From assembly GCF_000607165.1 (NCBI RefSeq), contig NZ_JFZG01000006.1:868001-932000 (forward strand): DNA of 64,000 nt. The letters are read 5' to 3'. The notes below the pieces were generated by a model. It was not told where the DNA came from and searched no databases. It saw nothing but the letters and a program-made list of their open reading frames with translations. Origin of the DNA: Ralstonia pickettii. Lineage in GTDB: Bacteria > Pseudomonadota > Gammaproteobacteria > Burkholderiales > Burkholderiaceae. Below are positions 1-8,910 of the stretch, in pieces; position 1 is the stretch's first letter, and every line of letters starts with the position of its first letter. The position numbers and the translations under genes are program-made.

Positions 1-664
1 CCAGGATCGAGAAGATGCCGACGCGGTTGGCGATGAAGTTGGGCGTGTCCTTAGCACGCACCACGCCCTTGCCGAGCGCGGAGGTCAGGAACGTTTCCAA
101 CTTATCGAGGATGTCGCCGCGCGTGTGTGCGGTCGGGATCAACTCGACCAGATGCATGTAGCGCGGCGGGTTGAAGAAGTGCACGCCGCAGAAGCGCGAC
201 TTCAGCTCGGCATCAAAGCCGTCCGACAGTTCGGTAATCGACAATCCCGAGGTGTTCGACGCAAAGATCGCATGCGGAGCAATGTGCGGCGCGACTTTCT
301 TGTACAGATCGTGCTTCCAGTCCATGCGCTCGGCGATTGCCTCGATGACGAGGTCGCAGTCGCGCAGGCGCTCGATGTCGTCTTCGTAGTTGGCAGCCTG
401 AATCAGGTTGGCGTCGTCCTTGATGCCCAGCGGCGCCGGCGACAGCTTCTTCAGGTTTTCAATGGCTTTGAGCACGATGCCGTTCTTCGGGCCTTCCTTG
501 GCCGGAAGATCGAACAGCGTGACAGGAACCTTGGCGTTGACCAGGTGCGCAGCAATCTGCGCGCCCATCACGCCGGCGCCCAGCACAGCAACACGGCGGA
601 CGAGGAAGTTGGAGCGCTGGCCGGCCTGCGGCTGCGCGCTGGTGGAGAGTTCAGTGCGGGTCAT
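1..664 (-). CDS. 3-hydroxyacyl-CoA dehydrogenase, FadB type (3' end outside window)
   Basis: This is the N-terminal 221 residues of an NAD-dependent 3-hydroxyacyl-CoA dehydrogenase, the third step of beta-oxidation, oxidising 3-hydroxyacyl-CoA to 3-ketoacyl-CoA. The frame stays open to the left edge, so the gene continues beyond the window. A Rossmann motif, VAVLGAGVMGAQIAAHL, lies at about residues 25-41. A conserved SNTSGLSIT and HFFNPPRYMHLVEL follow, typical of the dehydrogenase part of FadB. The start is the ATG at 664-662. The gene lies 74 bp downstream of an acyl-CoA dehydrogenase on the same strand and is probably in one fatty-acid degradation operon with it and the TetR gene. Whether a hydratase domain follows cannot be seen here. 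Confidence 0.9.
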   Translation of the reverse strand, partial: MTRTELSTSAQPQAGQRSNFLVRRVAVLGAGVMGAQIAAHLVNAKVPVTLFDLPAKEGPKNGIVLKAIENLKKLSPAPLGIKDDANLIQAANYEDDIERLRDCDLVIEAIAERMDWKHDLYKKVAPHIAPHAIFASNTSGLSITELSDGFDAELKSRFCGVHFFNPPRYMHLVELIPTAHTRGDILDKLETFLTSALGKGVVRAKDTPNFIANRVGIFSIL

Positions 665-738
665 GATGTCCTCGCGGGGAGAGAGGAAGAGACGAGGGGG
701 CGACGCTTACACACGTCGCCCCAAGAGAATGCGGCTGT

Positions 739-2526
739 TTAGAACAGATCCGCTTCGAGTGCCATCAGCGTCGCGCCGCCGGCACGTGCCATGCGGATCT
801 GCGAAGCCGTTTCGGGCAGCAGCTTGGCGAAGTAGAAGCGCGCCGTTGCCAGCTTGACCTTGTAGAAGGTGTCGCCGCTGTCTTGCTTTTCCAGAGCGAT
901 CTTGGCCATGCGGGCCCAGAAGTACGAGAACACCAAGTGGCCGACCACACGCAGGTACGGCACAGCGGCAGCACCGACTTCGTCCGGATTGGCCATGGCC
1001 TTCATGCCGATTTCCATGGTCAGCTTCTGGACCTTGTCACCAATGTCGGCCAGGGGGTTGATGAACTCCTGCATGGCTTCGTTGGTGCCTTCGGCTTCCA
1101 CAAAATCCTGGACCAGCTTGCCGAACTTCTTCATCTTGGCGCCCATGTCACCCAGGATCTTGCGGCCAAGCAGGTCCAGCGACTGCACGGTGTTCGTGCC
1201 TTCGTAGATCATGTTGATGCGGGCATCGCGCACGTACTGCTCCATGCCCCACTCGGCGATGTAGCCGTGACCGCCGAAGACCTGCATGCCTTCGTTGGTG
1301 GAGATGAATGCGTTGTCGCTCAGGAAAGCCTTGGCGATCGGCGTCAGCAGCGCGACCAGATCAGCCGCATCCTTGCGTACGGACTCGTCTTCGTGCGACA
1401 ACTCGCGGTCGATCTGCAGGGCGATCCAGTAGCTGAATGCGCGGCCGCCTTCGGCGAAGGCACGCTGCGTCAGCAACATGCGGCGCACGTCCGGGTGCAC
1501 GATGATCGGGTCGGCCGGCTTGTCCGGTGCCTTCGGGCCCGACAGGCTGCGCATCTGCAGGCGTTCCTTGGCGTAAGCGGCCGAGTTCTGATATGCAACT
1601 TCGGTCAGGCCCAGGCTCTGCATGCCGACGCCCAGACGGGCGGCGTTCATCATCACGAACATGGCGTTCAGGCCCTTGTTCGGCTCGCCGACCATCCAAC
1701 CGCGTGCGCCGTCCAGATTGATCACACAGGTGGCGTTGCCGTGGATGCCCATCTTGTGTTCGATGGAGCCGCACTTCACGCCGTTGCGCTCGCCTGGGTT
1801 GCCGTTGGCATCGGGAATGAACTTCGGCACCACGAACAGCGAGATGCCCTTCGTGCCGCCGGGCGCATCCGGCAGGCGTGCCAGCACCAGGTGGATGATG
1901 TTTTCGGCCAGGTCGTGCTCGCCCGCCGAGATGAAGATCTTCGTGCCGGTGATGGCATACGAGCCATCGGCCAGCGGCTCGGCCTTGGTGCGCAGGATGC
2001 CGAGGTCGGTGCCGCAATGTGGCTCGGTCAGGCACATCGTGCCGGTCCACACGCCCGACACCAGCTTGGGCAGGTAGCGCTGTTTGAGTTCGTCGGTACC
2101 GTGCGCGTGCAGGGCTTCGTACGCGCCGTGCGACAGCCCCGGATACATTGTCCACGCCTGGTTAGCCGAGTTCAGCATCTCGTACAGCGCGTTGTTGATC
2201 AGGATGGGCAGACCCTGGCCACCGTACTCGGGATCGCAGCCCAGCGAGGGCCAGCCAGCCTCAACGTACTGTTGATACGCTTCCTTGAAACCCTTGGGAG
2301 CCGTCACCACGCCGTCGCCGTGGTAGGTGCAGCCTTCGCGATCGCCGGACTGGTTGAGCGGGAAGATGACTTCGGAGCAGAACTTGCCCGCTTCCTCGAT
2401 CACCTGATTGATGGTGTCTGCATCGATCTCCGCGTGCTGCGGCATTTGCTTCAGGTGGTCCTCCACGCCGAGAAGCTCGTGGAGAACAAACTGCATGTCA
2501 CGCAGCGGTGCGGTGTATTGACCCAT
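739..2526 (-). CDS. acyl-CoA dehydrogenase (FadE-like, long form with C-terminal extension)
   Basis: This 595-residue flavoenzyme should catalyse FAD-dependent alpha,beta-dehydrogenation of an acyl-CoA, the first beta-oxidation step. Seen in the sequence: CLTEPHCGTDLG in the flavin/substrate region, a middle beta domain, and the C-terminal helical signature YEGTNTVQSLDLLGRKIL, whose Glu is at the usual catalytic-base position. It is longer than classic 380-residue acyl-CoA dehydrogenases because of an extra C-terminal domain of about 120 residues, as in the long DmdC/FadE5-like families. The start ATG at 2526-2524 begins MGQYTAPLRDM, and an AGGAG sequence lies just upstream. It sits between the TetR gene and the 3-hydroxyacyl-CoA dehydrogenase. 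Chain-length preference cannot be judged. Confidence 0.93.
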   Translation of the reverse strand: MGQYTAPLRDMQFVLHELLGVEDHLKQMPQHAEIDADTINQVIEEAGKFCSEVIFPLNQSGDREGCTYHGDGVVTAPKGFKEAYQQYVEAGWPSLGCDPEYGGQGLPILINNALYEMLNSANQAWTMYPGLSHGAYEALHAHGTDELKQRYLPKLVSGVWTGTMCLTEPHCGTDLGILRTKAEPLADGSYAITGTKIFISAGEHDLAENIIHLVLARLPDAPGGTKGISLFVVPKFIPDANGNPGERNGVKCGSIEHKMGIHGNATCVINLDGARGWMVGEPNKGLNAMFVMMNAARLGVGMQSLGLTEVAYQNSAAYAKERLQMRSLSGPKAPDKPADPIIVHPDVRRMLLTQRAFAEGGRAFSYWIALQIDRELSHEDESVRKDAADLVALLTPIAKAFLSDNAFISTNEGMQVFGGHGYIAEWGMEQYVRDARINMIYEGTNTVQSLDLLGRKILGDMGAKMKKFGKLVQDFVEAEGTNEAMQEFINPLADIGDKVQKLTMEIGMKAMANPDEVGAAAVPYLRVVGHLVFSYFWARMAKIALEKQDSGDTFYKVKLATARFYFAKLLPETASQIRMARAGGATLMALEADLF

Positions 2527-2577
2527 CTTGCAACTCCTTGGTGTGTACTGCGCGACCGCTAGGTGTGCGATGCCGCG

Positions 2578-3219
2578 TCAGGTTCGGTAAGACTGAATGA
2601 GTTTGTTAAGCGCCACCATGGCCAGCTCGGCACTGTTCGGCAACCGCAGGAAACGCGCATCGTGATGCAGACCCAGCTCCAGGCTGTACATCTCGAAGAG
2701 CATCAATTGCGGGTCCGCTTCCGCACGCAGGTGGCCTTCTTCCTTTGCCTGTGCAATGGCGCGAGCCAATGCTGCACGCCAGATCGTCACGCTCTTGACG
2801 AGTTCGTCGCGCACCGGGCTTTCGGCACGATCGTCGTACTCCACCGCGCCGCTGATGTAGATGCAGCCTGTGGTCACTTCCTGAATGCGACGCTCCATCC
2901 AGCGTCGCACCATGCTCCACAGGCGCGGCAGACCGCGCGGTTCCGTCAAGCTCGGGTAGAAGACTTCCTGCTCGAACCGTTTGTGATACTCGCGAACTAC
3001 TTCCACCTGCAGATCCTCACGCGAGCCGAAGTGCGCGAACACCCCGCTCTTGCTCATCTGCATGCGCTCCGCGAGCACACCGATCGTCAATCCTTCCAGT
3101 CCGTCGCGCGAAGCCAATTCCAGCGCGGCATCGAGAATCGCTGCACGCGTCAACTCGCCCTTGCGCATCGGCGTGGCTGCTGCGTGATTCGATTCGAGAC
3201 GAGCGGTCGGGTGACGCAT
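2578..3219 (-). CDS. TetR/AcrR family regulator of the beta-oxidation operon
   Basis: This 213-residue protein has an N-terminal TetR helix-turn-helix at about residues 20-65 (TRAAILDAALELASRDG, then MSKSGVFAHFGSREDL), followed by a divergent ligand domain. The frame is open further upstream to 3327, but the ATG at 3219 is preferred: it has a GGAGAG ribosome site, and the upstream residues are Arg-rich and not TetR-like. It is the first gene of a minus-strand unit followed by acyl-CoA and 3-hydroxyacyl-CoA dehydrogenases. The palindrome in its promoter suggests autoregulation of the whole unit, probably relieved by an acyl-CoA; both points are inference from TetR-family precedent. Confidence 0.9.
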   Translation of the reverse strand: MRHPTARLESNHAAATPMRKGELTRAAILDAALELASRDGLEGLTIGVLAERMQMSKSGVFAHFGSREDLQVEVVREYHKRFEQEVFYPSLTEPRGLPRLWSMVRRWMERRIQEVTTGCIYISGAVEYDDRAESPVRDELVKSVTIWRAALARAIAQAKEEGHLRAEADPQLMLFEMYSLELGLHHDARFLRLPNSAELAMVALNKLIQSYRT

Positions 3220-3325
3220 GATGATTTCTCTCCGTTCTTTTCTGGGGCGTGACACGCGAGAAAATTGGCGTCTTGCAGGGCGCCTTTCGCGTGCCGGGCA
3301 GGACTGTAAACCAGCCTGCGCGAAC

Positions 3326-3355
3326 ACTCTAGCCCAAAATCGAACGGTCGTTCAA
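3326..3355 (-). promoter_or_regulatory. promoter with TetR-operator-like palindrome
   Basis: On the minus strand TTGAAC (3355-3350) is followed after 18 bp by TAGAGT (3331-3326), a plausible sigma-70 pair. Overlapping the -35 end is the inverted repeat GAACG-GT-CGTTC (3342-3353), a spacing and size typical of TetR-family operators. Repressor binding here would block RNA polymerase. The remainder of the gene-free stretch 3356-3572 shows no further gene or clear signal. Confidence 0.55.
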
Positions 3356-3572
3356 TTATTTACAGGGGCCCTTTGAGCGGCAAGTGTTTTATTAGAAAGC
3401 GGCATCTAAATGGCGACCCGGAATCGCCACCTTCCGCGGTGCAGCGCGAATCCCGCAAATCCTTTAGATGAAAGGCTTTGCAGGGTGTGCACCGCACTCA
3501 TAAAACGCGTGCGGCGCAGCATATCTGACGGATTTTCTAGTGCTACCCATCAGTAAATAAACAGCCTAAAAA

Positions 3573-5237
3573 TCAGACCGGCTTGATGCCCGTGCACATG
3601 GCGCCACGGCGGAAGATGCGGGCGTCCATTTCGCGCAGCTCGGCTGCCACGGCAACCTCTGCCGCACACTGGTCTAACACGTCACGCTGCAGGTCGATGC
3701 CGGGAGCGATTTCGGTCAGCGTGAGGCGCCGGCCGCCGTGGCCATCGTCACGCATTTCGAAGACAGCGCGCTCGGTCACGTAGCGCACGGGAATGCCCGA
3801 TCGCGCCGCATACTCACCGTTGAAGGTCAGGTGGGACACGGCTGGCACGATCTTCTTGAGCCGTCCTTCGCGCACGATGCGCAGCTTGCCGTCTTCGGCC
3901 TCGACCTGGAGGCCGCCAGCGGTGAGCGTGCCCATGAACACGACCGAGCGTGCGCTCTGCGTGATGTTGATGAAGCCGCCGACGCCCGCGACGACGGTGT
4001 CGCCGCCCTCGCCAAACAGGCTGACGTTGACGTTGCCGGCGCCGTCCAGTTCTGCCAGGCCGAGGATGGCGAGATCGATGCCGCCACCTTCGTAGAAGTC
4101 GAACTGCGCTGGCTGGTCCACCACGGCTTCAGGATAGGCCGAGGCGCCGAAGCTGAGGCCATCTGCCGGCGTGCCGCCGATGGGGCCGGCCTCCACGGTG
4201 AGCGTAAAGCCACGCGCACCCTCCTGTTCTGCCAGGGCGCCGACAGCTGCGGGCATGCCCACGCCCAGGTTCACAACGCGCGGCTGCTGTGCCATCAGTT
4301 CCAGCACGGCACGGCGCTGCACCAGCGTGCGCGCATCGAGCGCGCCGTGCTGGCTGGTCTCCAGCGCCTCGCTCGCTTCGATGGCGTCCTCCTTGAGCTG
4401 GATCGCTTCGCCTTGCCAGGGGCGGATATAGGTCGGGTTGAACGCCTCGCCGAAGGTCATCTGGTGTTCGGTTTCATCGTCAGCCACGACTACGTAGTCG
4501 ACGAGGATGCCCGGCACGTGGATCGCCTGCAGGTTGTCATGCCGATCGACGAGCCGACGCACTTGCGCGATGACGATGCCACCCGAGTTGCGCGCGGCCT
4601 GCGCCATGGCCAGCAGTTCGTGGTGAAAGGCTTCTTCGTGCGTGCTGATGTTGCCGCGCGGGTCGGCAGCCGTGCCGCGCAGGAAGACACAGTGCAGCGG
4701 AAAGCTGGGGTAGAAGAGATAGTCTTCGCCGCGAAAGCGTTCGTGCTCGACCCACGAGGCCGTGCCTGCAGCCCGTGCCGCCTTGGCGCGGGCGTTGATG
4801 GCACCGCCGTGGTAACGCGCGTCAAGCTCAGTGCGTGGGTCGACGAAGGTGTGCAGGCCCATCTTGGTCAGCACGCCGGGCTTGCCGCCCGCGATGGCGC
4901 GGTACAGATGCGTGAGCACGCCCTGCGGCAGGTTGAAAGCATCGCACTGCTCGGCAAGCGCCAAGTCCGCCAGTCGCGTGGCCGAGCGCCAATGCCCGCC
5001 GACCACACAGCGCGTCATCCCGGGGTTGCCGAAGTGGTTGACGCCGCGCGTGGCGCGATCGCCCTGGCCGGCGGAATAGACCAGCGTGAGATTACGCGGC
5101 TCGCCGGTGGCCAGAAAGCGGCGTTCGAGCGCATGCGTGACGGCCTCTGCATGACCCGCGCCGACAAACCCTGCGCACGCAACCGTCCACTCCGGCTGTA
5201 CCAACCGCGCCGCTTCATCGGCTGTGATGACTTGCAT
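3573..5237 (-). CDS. acyl-CoA:acetate/3-ketoacid CoA-transferase (YdiF/propionate CoA-transferase type)
   Basis: This 554-residue family I CoA-transferase contains both alpha and beta halves in one chain. It would move CoA between short-chain acyl-CoA donors and carboxylates through a glutamyl-CoA thioester. The N-terminal half has GFVGAGHAEAVTHALERRF. The C-terminal half has VVNLGVGMPAAVGALAEQEG, then TVEAGPIGGTPADGLSFGAS, whose Glu is the expected catalytic residue. The open frame extends upstream into the clsB region, but the ATG at 5237 has a strong GGAGGA site and begins MQVITADEAARL, the conserved start of this family. It follows clsB on the same strand after 40 bp. Substrate could be acetate, propionate or acetoacetate. 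Confidence 0.9.
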   Translation of the reverse strand: MQVITADEAARLVQPEWTVACAGFVGAGHAEAVTHALERRFLATGEPRNLTLVYSAGQGDRATRGVNHFGNPGMTRCVVGGHWRSATRLADLALAEQCDAFNLPQGVLTHLYRAIAGGKPGVLTKMGLHTFVDPRTELDARYHGGAINARAKAARAAGTASWVEHERFRGEDYLFYPSFPLHCVFLRGTAADPRGNISTHEEAFHHELLAMAQAARNSGGIVIAQVRRLVDRHDNLQAIHVPGILVDYVVVADDETEHQMTFGEAFNPTYIRPWQGEAIQLKEDAIEASEALETSQHGALDARTLVQRRAVLELMAQQPRVVNLGVGMPAAVGALAEQEGARGFTLTVEAGPIGGTPADGLSFGASAYPEAVVDQPAQFDFYEGGGIDLAILGLAELDGAGNVNVSLFGEGGDTVVAGVGGFINITQSARSVVFMGTLTAGGLQVEAEDGKLRIVREGRLKKIVPAVSHLTFNGEYAARSGIPVRYVTERAVFEMRDDGHGGRRLTLTEIAPGIDLQRDVLDQCAAEVAVAAELREMDARIFRRGAMCTGIKPV

Positions 5238-5277
5238 GTCTCCTCCGTCTTGTTGTGTTTTATCGGTGTCTGCACCA

Positions 5278-6540
5278 CTAATACTGTGCTGCGCGCCCGC
5301 TGATGACGACGCCAAGGCGCACGAGCCGGTAGGCGCACCAATCTGCCAGGCGCCACCACCAGCGGCGCGCGGCGTGCTCATCAGCCAGGATGCGGCGTGC
5401 GTGATGGGCGATGGCGTCTTCGAGGGCAGCACGCAGTTCGTTGGCCACGATCGCATCCCACGCAACGACGTTGGCTTCGCGTGCCAGCAACAGGCTGAAC
5501 GGGTCGATGTTGCTGGAGCCGACGGTAGCCCAGCGGTCGTCCACCACGGCCACCTTGGCGTGCAGGAAGCTGGCCGTGTATTCGTGGATCTCGACGTTGT
5601 CCCGCAGCAGCATGTGATACAGCGAACGCGTCGCGTAGTGCTGCAACCGGTATTCGACCTGTCCCTGCAGCAACAGGCGAACGCGCACACCGCGCTGGCG
5701 GCATGCCGCCAGCGCGCGCATGAAACGCACGCCCGGCAAGAAGTACGCGTTGGCGATGATCACCTCGTGCCGCGCCGCCCCTAGCGCGCGCAGATATTCT
5801 CGTTCGATCGCGCGCCGGTTGCGGACGTTGTCACGCAGCACCAGCGAAGCCAACACGGTGCCCGGTGCGCGCTCGCTTTCTCGTCCGGACGCGCCGCGAT
5901 GCCGTGGTCGCGGCGTATCGGTCATCACCGGAAAGTCGGCGGCGACGCCCGTGACGCCCACTTCCCGCATGCCTGCGCGCACGCCCATCTGCCACCAGAG
6001 CCGGTCGACGGTCAGCGCAATCTGCGCGACCAGCGGCCCGCGTACCCGCACGGCAAAGTCGTAACGCGGTCCCAGCGCAGCATCGTGAAATGGCGCGTGG
6101 TTCAGGTCATCAATGATGTTGATGCCGCCCACGAACGCGACGTCGTCATCGATGACAACGATCTTCCGATGCAGCCGGCGCAAGTAGCGGCGTTGCAGGC
6201 GAAAACCGCGCACCGGACGATAGATGCGCAAGATCACGCCCGCCGCCTCGAGCATCGCGGCGGCGGGCAGCAGGCCGGTGCCGAAGCCGTCGATGGTCAG
6301 GTGGACATCCACGCCACGGCGTGCCGCGCGGGCGAGCGCTTCAGTCACGCTGTGGGCGGTGGCGTCATCGGTGTAGATGTAGGTTTCAAGCGCGACACGG
6401 CGTTGCGCGGCATCGATGGCCTCGATCAAGGCCGGGAAGAACTCGCCGCCGCCGCAAAGCAAATCGACGTCGTTGCCCGGCAGGGGCTTGCCCCGCCGCC
6501 ACTCGGAGCGCAGCGGGCCCGCATCGCGCACGACCCTCAT
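5278..6540 (-). CDS. clsB: cardiolipin synthase ClsB-like (phospholipase D superfamily)
   Basis: This 420-residue protein carries two HxKxxxxD motifs, LHRKIVVIDDDVAFVGGIN in the first half and LHAKVAVVDDRWATVGSSNI in the second, so both catalytic half-sites of the phospholipase D fold look intact. ClsB makes cardiolipin at the inner membrane. The ATG at 6540 overlaps the TGA of the upstream EEP nuclease gene (ATGA), implying translational coupling. The same pairing of clsB with an EEP-family gene is seen in E. coli (ybhO-ybhP), which supports the assignment. The longer open frame upstream of 6540 is an overlap artefact within the EEP gene. Confidence 0.9.
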   Translation of the reverse strand: MRVVRDAGPLRSEWRRGKPLPGNDVDLLCGGGEFFPALIEAIDAAQRRVALETYIYTDDATAHSVTEALARAARRGVDVHLTIDGFGTGLLPAAAMLEAAGVILRIYRPVRGFRLQRRYLRRLHRKIVVIDDDVAFVGGINIIDDLNHAPFHDAALGPRYDFAVRVRGPLVAQIALTVDRLWWQMGVRAGMREVGVTGVAADFPVMTDTPRPRHRGASGRESERAPGTVLASLVLRDNVRNRRAIEREYLRALGAARHEVIIANAYFLPGVRFMRALAACRQRGVRVRLLLQGQVEYRLQHYATRSLYHMLLRDNVEIHEYTASFLHAKVAVVDDRWATVGSSNIDPFSLLLAREANVVAWDAIVANELRAALEDAIAHHARRILADEHAARRWWWRLADWCAYRLVRLGVVISGRAAQY

Positions 6541-7283
6541 GGATGGGCCAGTTCCGCCAGCAGGGGCACGTGATCGGAGCGCTGCGCCCATTCGCGGCCG
6601 GTCAGCGCATGCGCACGTTCGATCTCGAAACCGCGCACGTAGATGCGGTCCAGCCGAAGCCACGGCATGTGGCTTGGGAAGGTGCGCACGGGGCGCGCGT
6701 CGGCGGCCTTGTCGGCCACTTCGGTCGCCCCCAGCGCCTGGCAGATCATGCGATCGAGCCGGTTGCTCCAATCATTGAAATCACCCGCTACCACGAGCGG
6801 TGCATCCGGCGGCACGACTGAACGCACGCGATCAAGCAGCGCCTCCGCCTGCCGCTGCCGGCTGCGTGCAAACAGGCCGAAGTGCGCGCACAGCAGATGC
6901 ACCTCGCCAAAGCCGAGATCGGTCACGGCGTGCAGCAGGCCGCGCTGCTCGAAACGGTGGTCAGAAATATCGAGGTTTTCCGACAGCAGAATCGGATAGC
7001 GCGACAAGATGGCATTGCCGTGATGCCCGTGCTCGTACACGGCGTTGCGGCCATAGACCGTGTGCGGATAGACGTCGGTCGCGAGGTAGCGCAGTTGCGT
7101 GTAGTTCGGGTCGAACAACTCGGCGGCGACGAGGCGGTCGTTGCGGTCCTGCACTTCCTGCAGGAAGACGATGTCGGCGTCCATGGTATGCAGGCCCTGC
7201 CGCACGTCATGCACGCGCACGCGCCGCGCAATGCCCGTCACGCCCTTGTGGATGTTGTAGGTGGCGACGCGCAAACGCAGCAT
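6537..7283 (-). CDS. endonuclease/exonuclease/phosphatase family protein (YbhP-like)
   Basis: This 248-residue EEP-fold hydrolase shows the family landmarks in order: RVATYNIHKG at the N-terminus (metal-binding Asn), DIVFLQEVQD (metal-binding Glu), VAGDFNDWSNR in the middle, and RSDHVPLLAEL at the C-terminus (catalytic Asp-His). EEP enzymes cleave phosphodiester bonds in nucleic acids, lipids or small molecules. There is no signal peptide. It starts 1 bp after the nudB stop and its own stop overlaps clsB, so the three genes are probably co-translated. The link with cardiolipin synthase suggests a lipid-related role, but the substrate is unknown. Confidence 0.9.
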   Translation of the reverse strand: MLRLRVATYNIHKGVTGIARRVRVHDVRQGLHTMDADIVFLQEVQDRNDRLVAAELFDPNYTQLRYLATDVYPHTVYGRNAVYEHGHHGNAILSRYPILLSENLDISDHRFEQRGLLHAVTDLGFGEVHLLCAHFGLFARSRQRQAEALLDRVRSVVPPDAPLVVAGDFNDWSNRLDRMICQALGATEVADKAADARPVRTFPSHMPWLRLDRIYVRGFEIERAHALTGREWAQRSDHVPLLAELAHP

Positions 7284-7284
7284 G

Positions 7285-7770
7285 TCAGGCTTGGTCCTTT
7301 GTCAGCGCGGCCTGACGCGCATGATAGGCAGCAAGGCGTTCGGGCAACTGCAAAATAGCCTCGGCGTTGCTGCGCGAGAAGCACCGCGCGGCAGCCTCTT
7401 GGTACGGCAGCCATTCGGCCTGCACATGCTCGCGCGGTGACATCCGCACCGGCACCTTGCCGCTCACCAGCAAGCCAAACCAATGCTCGGTGTTGCGCGT
7501 AACGCCCGGCGCGTAGCGGTGCCGCCAGTGGGGGTAGATCTCGTATTCGATGTGGTGGCCCCAGTCGATCAGATGATGCTGGGCCGCGTCGATGCCGGTT
7601 TCTTCGAGCGCTTCGCGGCGGGCCGTGTCGGCCAGGGGCTCGTCGAGCGCATCGCAACTGCCCGTCACGGATTGCCAGAAGCCCGGATGGTCTGCCCGCT
7701 CCATCACCAACACGTGCAAATCGAGTGTGTGAATGACGACGAGAACGGAGACGGGAATCTTGTGCGACAT
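7285..7770 (-). CDS. nudB: dihydroneopterin triphosphate diphosphatase (Nudix)
   Basis: This 161-residue Nudix hydrolase is most like NudB, which removes pyrophosphate from dihydroneopterin triphosphate in folate synthesis. The Nudix box is visible at about residues 37-60: GSCDALDEP, then TARREALEETGID. The first Gly-to-Glu spacing is one residue longer than the generic consensus. The ATG at 7770 begins MSHKIPVSVLVVIHT. The frame is open to 7935, but the extra N-terminus is not Nudix-like. It lies directly upstream of the EEP gene and clsB, and its context downstream of aspS agrees with NudB in related genomes. Confidence 0.87.
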   Translation of the reverse strand: MSHKIPVSVLVVIHTLDLHVLVMERADHPGFWQSVTGSCDALDEPLADTARREALEETGIDAAQHHLIDWGHHIEYEIYPHWRHRYAPGVTRNTEHWFGLLVSGKVPVRMSPREHVQAEWLPYQEAAARCFSRSNAEAILQLPERLAAYHARQAALTKDQA

Positions 7771-7886
7771 GGGTGCGGTTGCTGCGTGCTTCGATGGGCG
7801 GCGCGATCGCGCTGCAAGGCAATAGCTTACCGCAGCCAGAAGCGTGCCACCGTGACGTTCAGCGTGCTGCCATGCCGTGGCAACAA

Positions 7887-8747
7887 TCAGGCAGCCCGCA
7901 GCGGCCCTTGGCCAGTACGCGTGCGGGCGAGCCACAGCGCCGTCTCATCCGTCGCCGTTTCGTGACCAAGCTCGCGGCGAGCCACAGCAAGCAGCGGATC
8001 GAGCATCGCAGCATAGTCATCGGCCGCGCGCTGCGATTGCGCCCACAACGCTTCTGTACGCTCGCCGATTTGTTGGCGCAGCGCAGCGAGCTGTGCGGTC
8101 AATTCGCGTTCGCGATTGCCTAGCGTGTTGAATTTCTGGATGAGGAAGCGCTGTACATCGGTCTGCTCCGATTGCGCATTGGCTTGGTCGAAGCGTTCAA
8201 CGATGGCCGAGGTCTCGCGCTCGATGCGATGCAGCTCGCTGGTGCCCTCACGCTCAGCGGTCTCCAGCGATTGCAGGGCGCGGCGTTCGGCCTGCAAAAC
8301 ACGTGCGTGGTCGGCAAAGCGGAGTTCTGCCGCCAAATGAGCTTCGGCCAGGGCGCGCGGTGTGTCGTAGACAAGCGGATGCACCGGCATGCCTGGTGCG
8401 GCCGGCGGCAACGCCGTCTCGGGCAAACGCAGGTTAGCGACCGCGTACAACCAACGCATCCGCTCCGCGGCAAGGTGACCCAGAGCGCGCATCGCCTCGA
8501 TCAAACCCGGAGACGACGCCGATGCGGGTACTGGTGGATGTGCGCTCTGCGCCGCTGCCGCAATGTCGGGCACGCAAGCCGCAACCGTGGTGGCCACTGC
8601 CTCGGTCATGGCCAGGGCGGCACGCCGGGTGGCACGGCGAATTTCGAACCACGCCAGCGTCATCACCACCAGCGCGGCGATCAACCAAGTCAACAAGAAC
8701 TCGGCATGTGCGGCGATCCATGTGCGCGCAAAGTCGATGTAGTCCAT
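7887..8747 (-). CDS. membrane-anchored coiled-coil protein, unknown function
   Basis: I do not recognise this 286-residue protein. It has one clear transmembrane helix near the N-terminus (FLLTWLIAALVVMTLAWFEI, about residues 18-37) followed by a large soluble part. The C-terminal half is rich in Glu, Gln, Arg and Ala with heptad-like spacing (about residues 135-240), probably a long coiled coil. This layout recalls membrane-tethered scaffold proteins of the RmuC/YhcB sort, but no catalytic motif is seen. The ATG at 8747 has a GGAGGAG ribosome site. It lies between the aspS terminator and nudB, so it may be transcribed with nudB. Confidence 0.8.
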   Translation of the reverse strand: MDYIDFARTWIAAHAEFLLTWLIAALVVMTLAWFEIRRATRRAALAMTEAVATTVAACVPDIAAAAQSAHPPVPASASSPGLIEAMRALGHLAAERMRWLYAVANLRLPETALPPAAPGMPVHPLVYDTPRALAEAHLAAELRFADHARVLQAERRALQSLETAEREGTSELHRIERETSAIVERFDQANAQSEQTDVQRFLIQKFNTLGNRERELTAQLAALRQQIGERTEALWAQSQRAADDYAAMLDPLLAVARRELGHETATDETALWLARTRTGQGPLRAA

Positions 8748-8844
8748 CTAAACACTCCTCCTTCGTTGTCACCCAACGTGACAGAAACGAAAGAGTCGGT
8801 TTAGCACGCAATGTTCCCGATTGCTGCACCTTGCCCGGCGGCCG

Positions 8845-8885
8845 CCCAAAAACAAACCGCGCCGCCCTTGTCAGGCGGCGCGGTT
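8845..8885 (-). terminator. Rho-independent terminator downstream of aspS
   Basis: A perfect 12-bp stem (8855-8866 with 8874-8885, 7-nt loop) is followed on the minus strand by a T-rich run. It separates the fmdB-DUF502-aspS unit from the coiled-coil protein gene. Confidence 0.85.
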
Positions 8886-8910
8886 CTTTGTGAAGCGTCA
8901 GCGCGGGCGC

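Noticed and set aside
883-2562. 559-codon plus-strand open frame opposite the acyl-CoA dehydrogenase
   Set aside because: Low-complexity shadow translation without domains. The minus-strand frame is a full acyl-CoA dehydrogenase.
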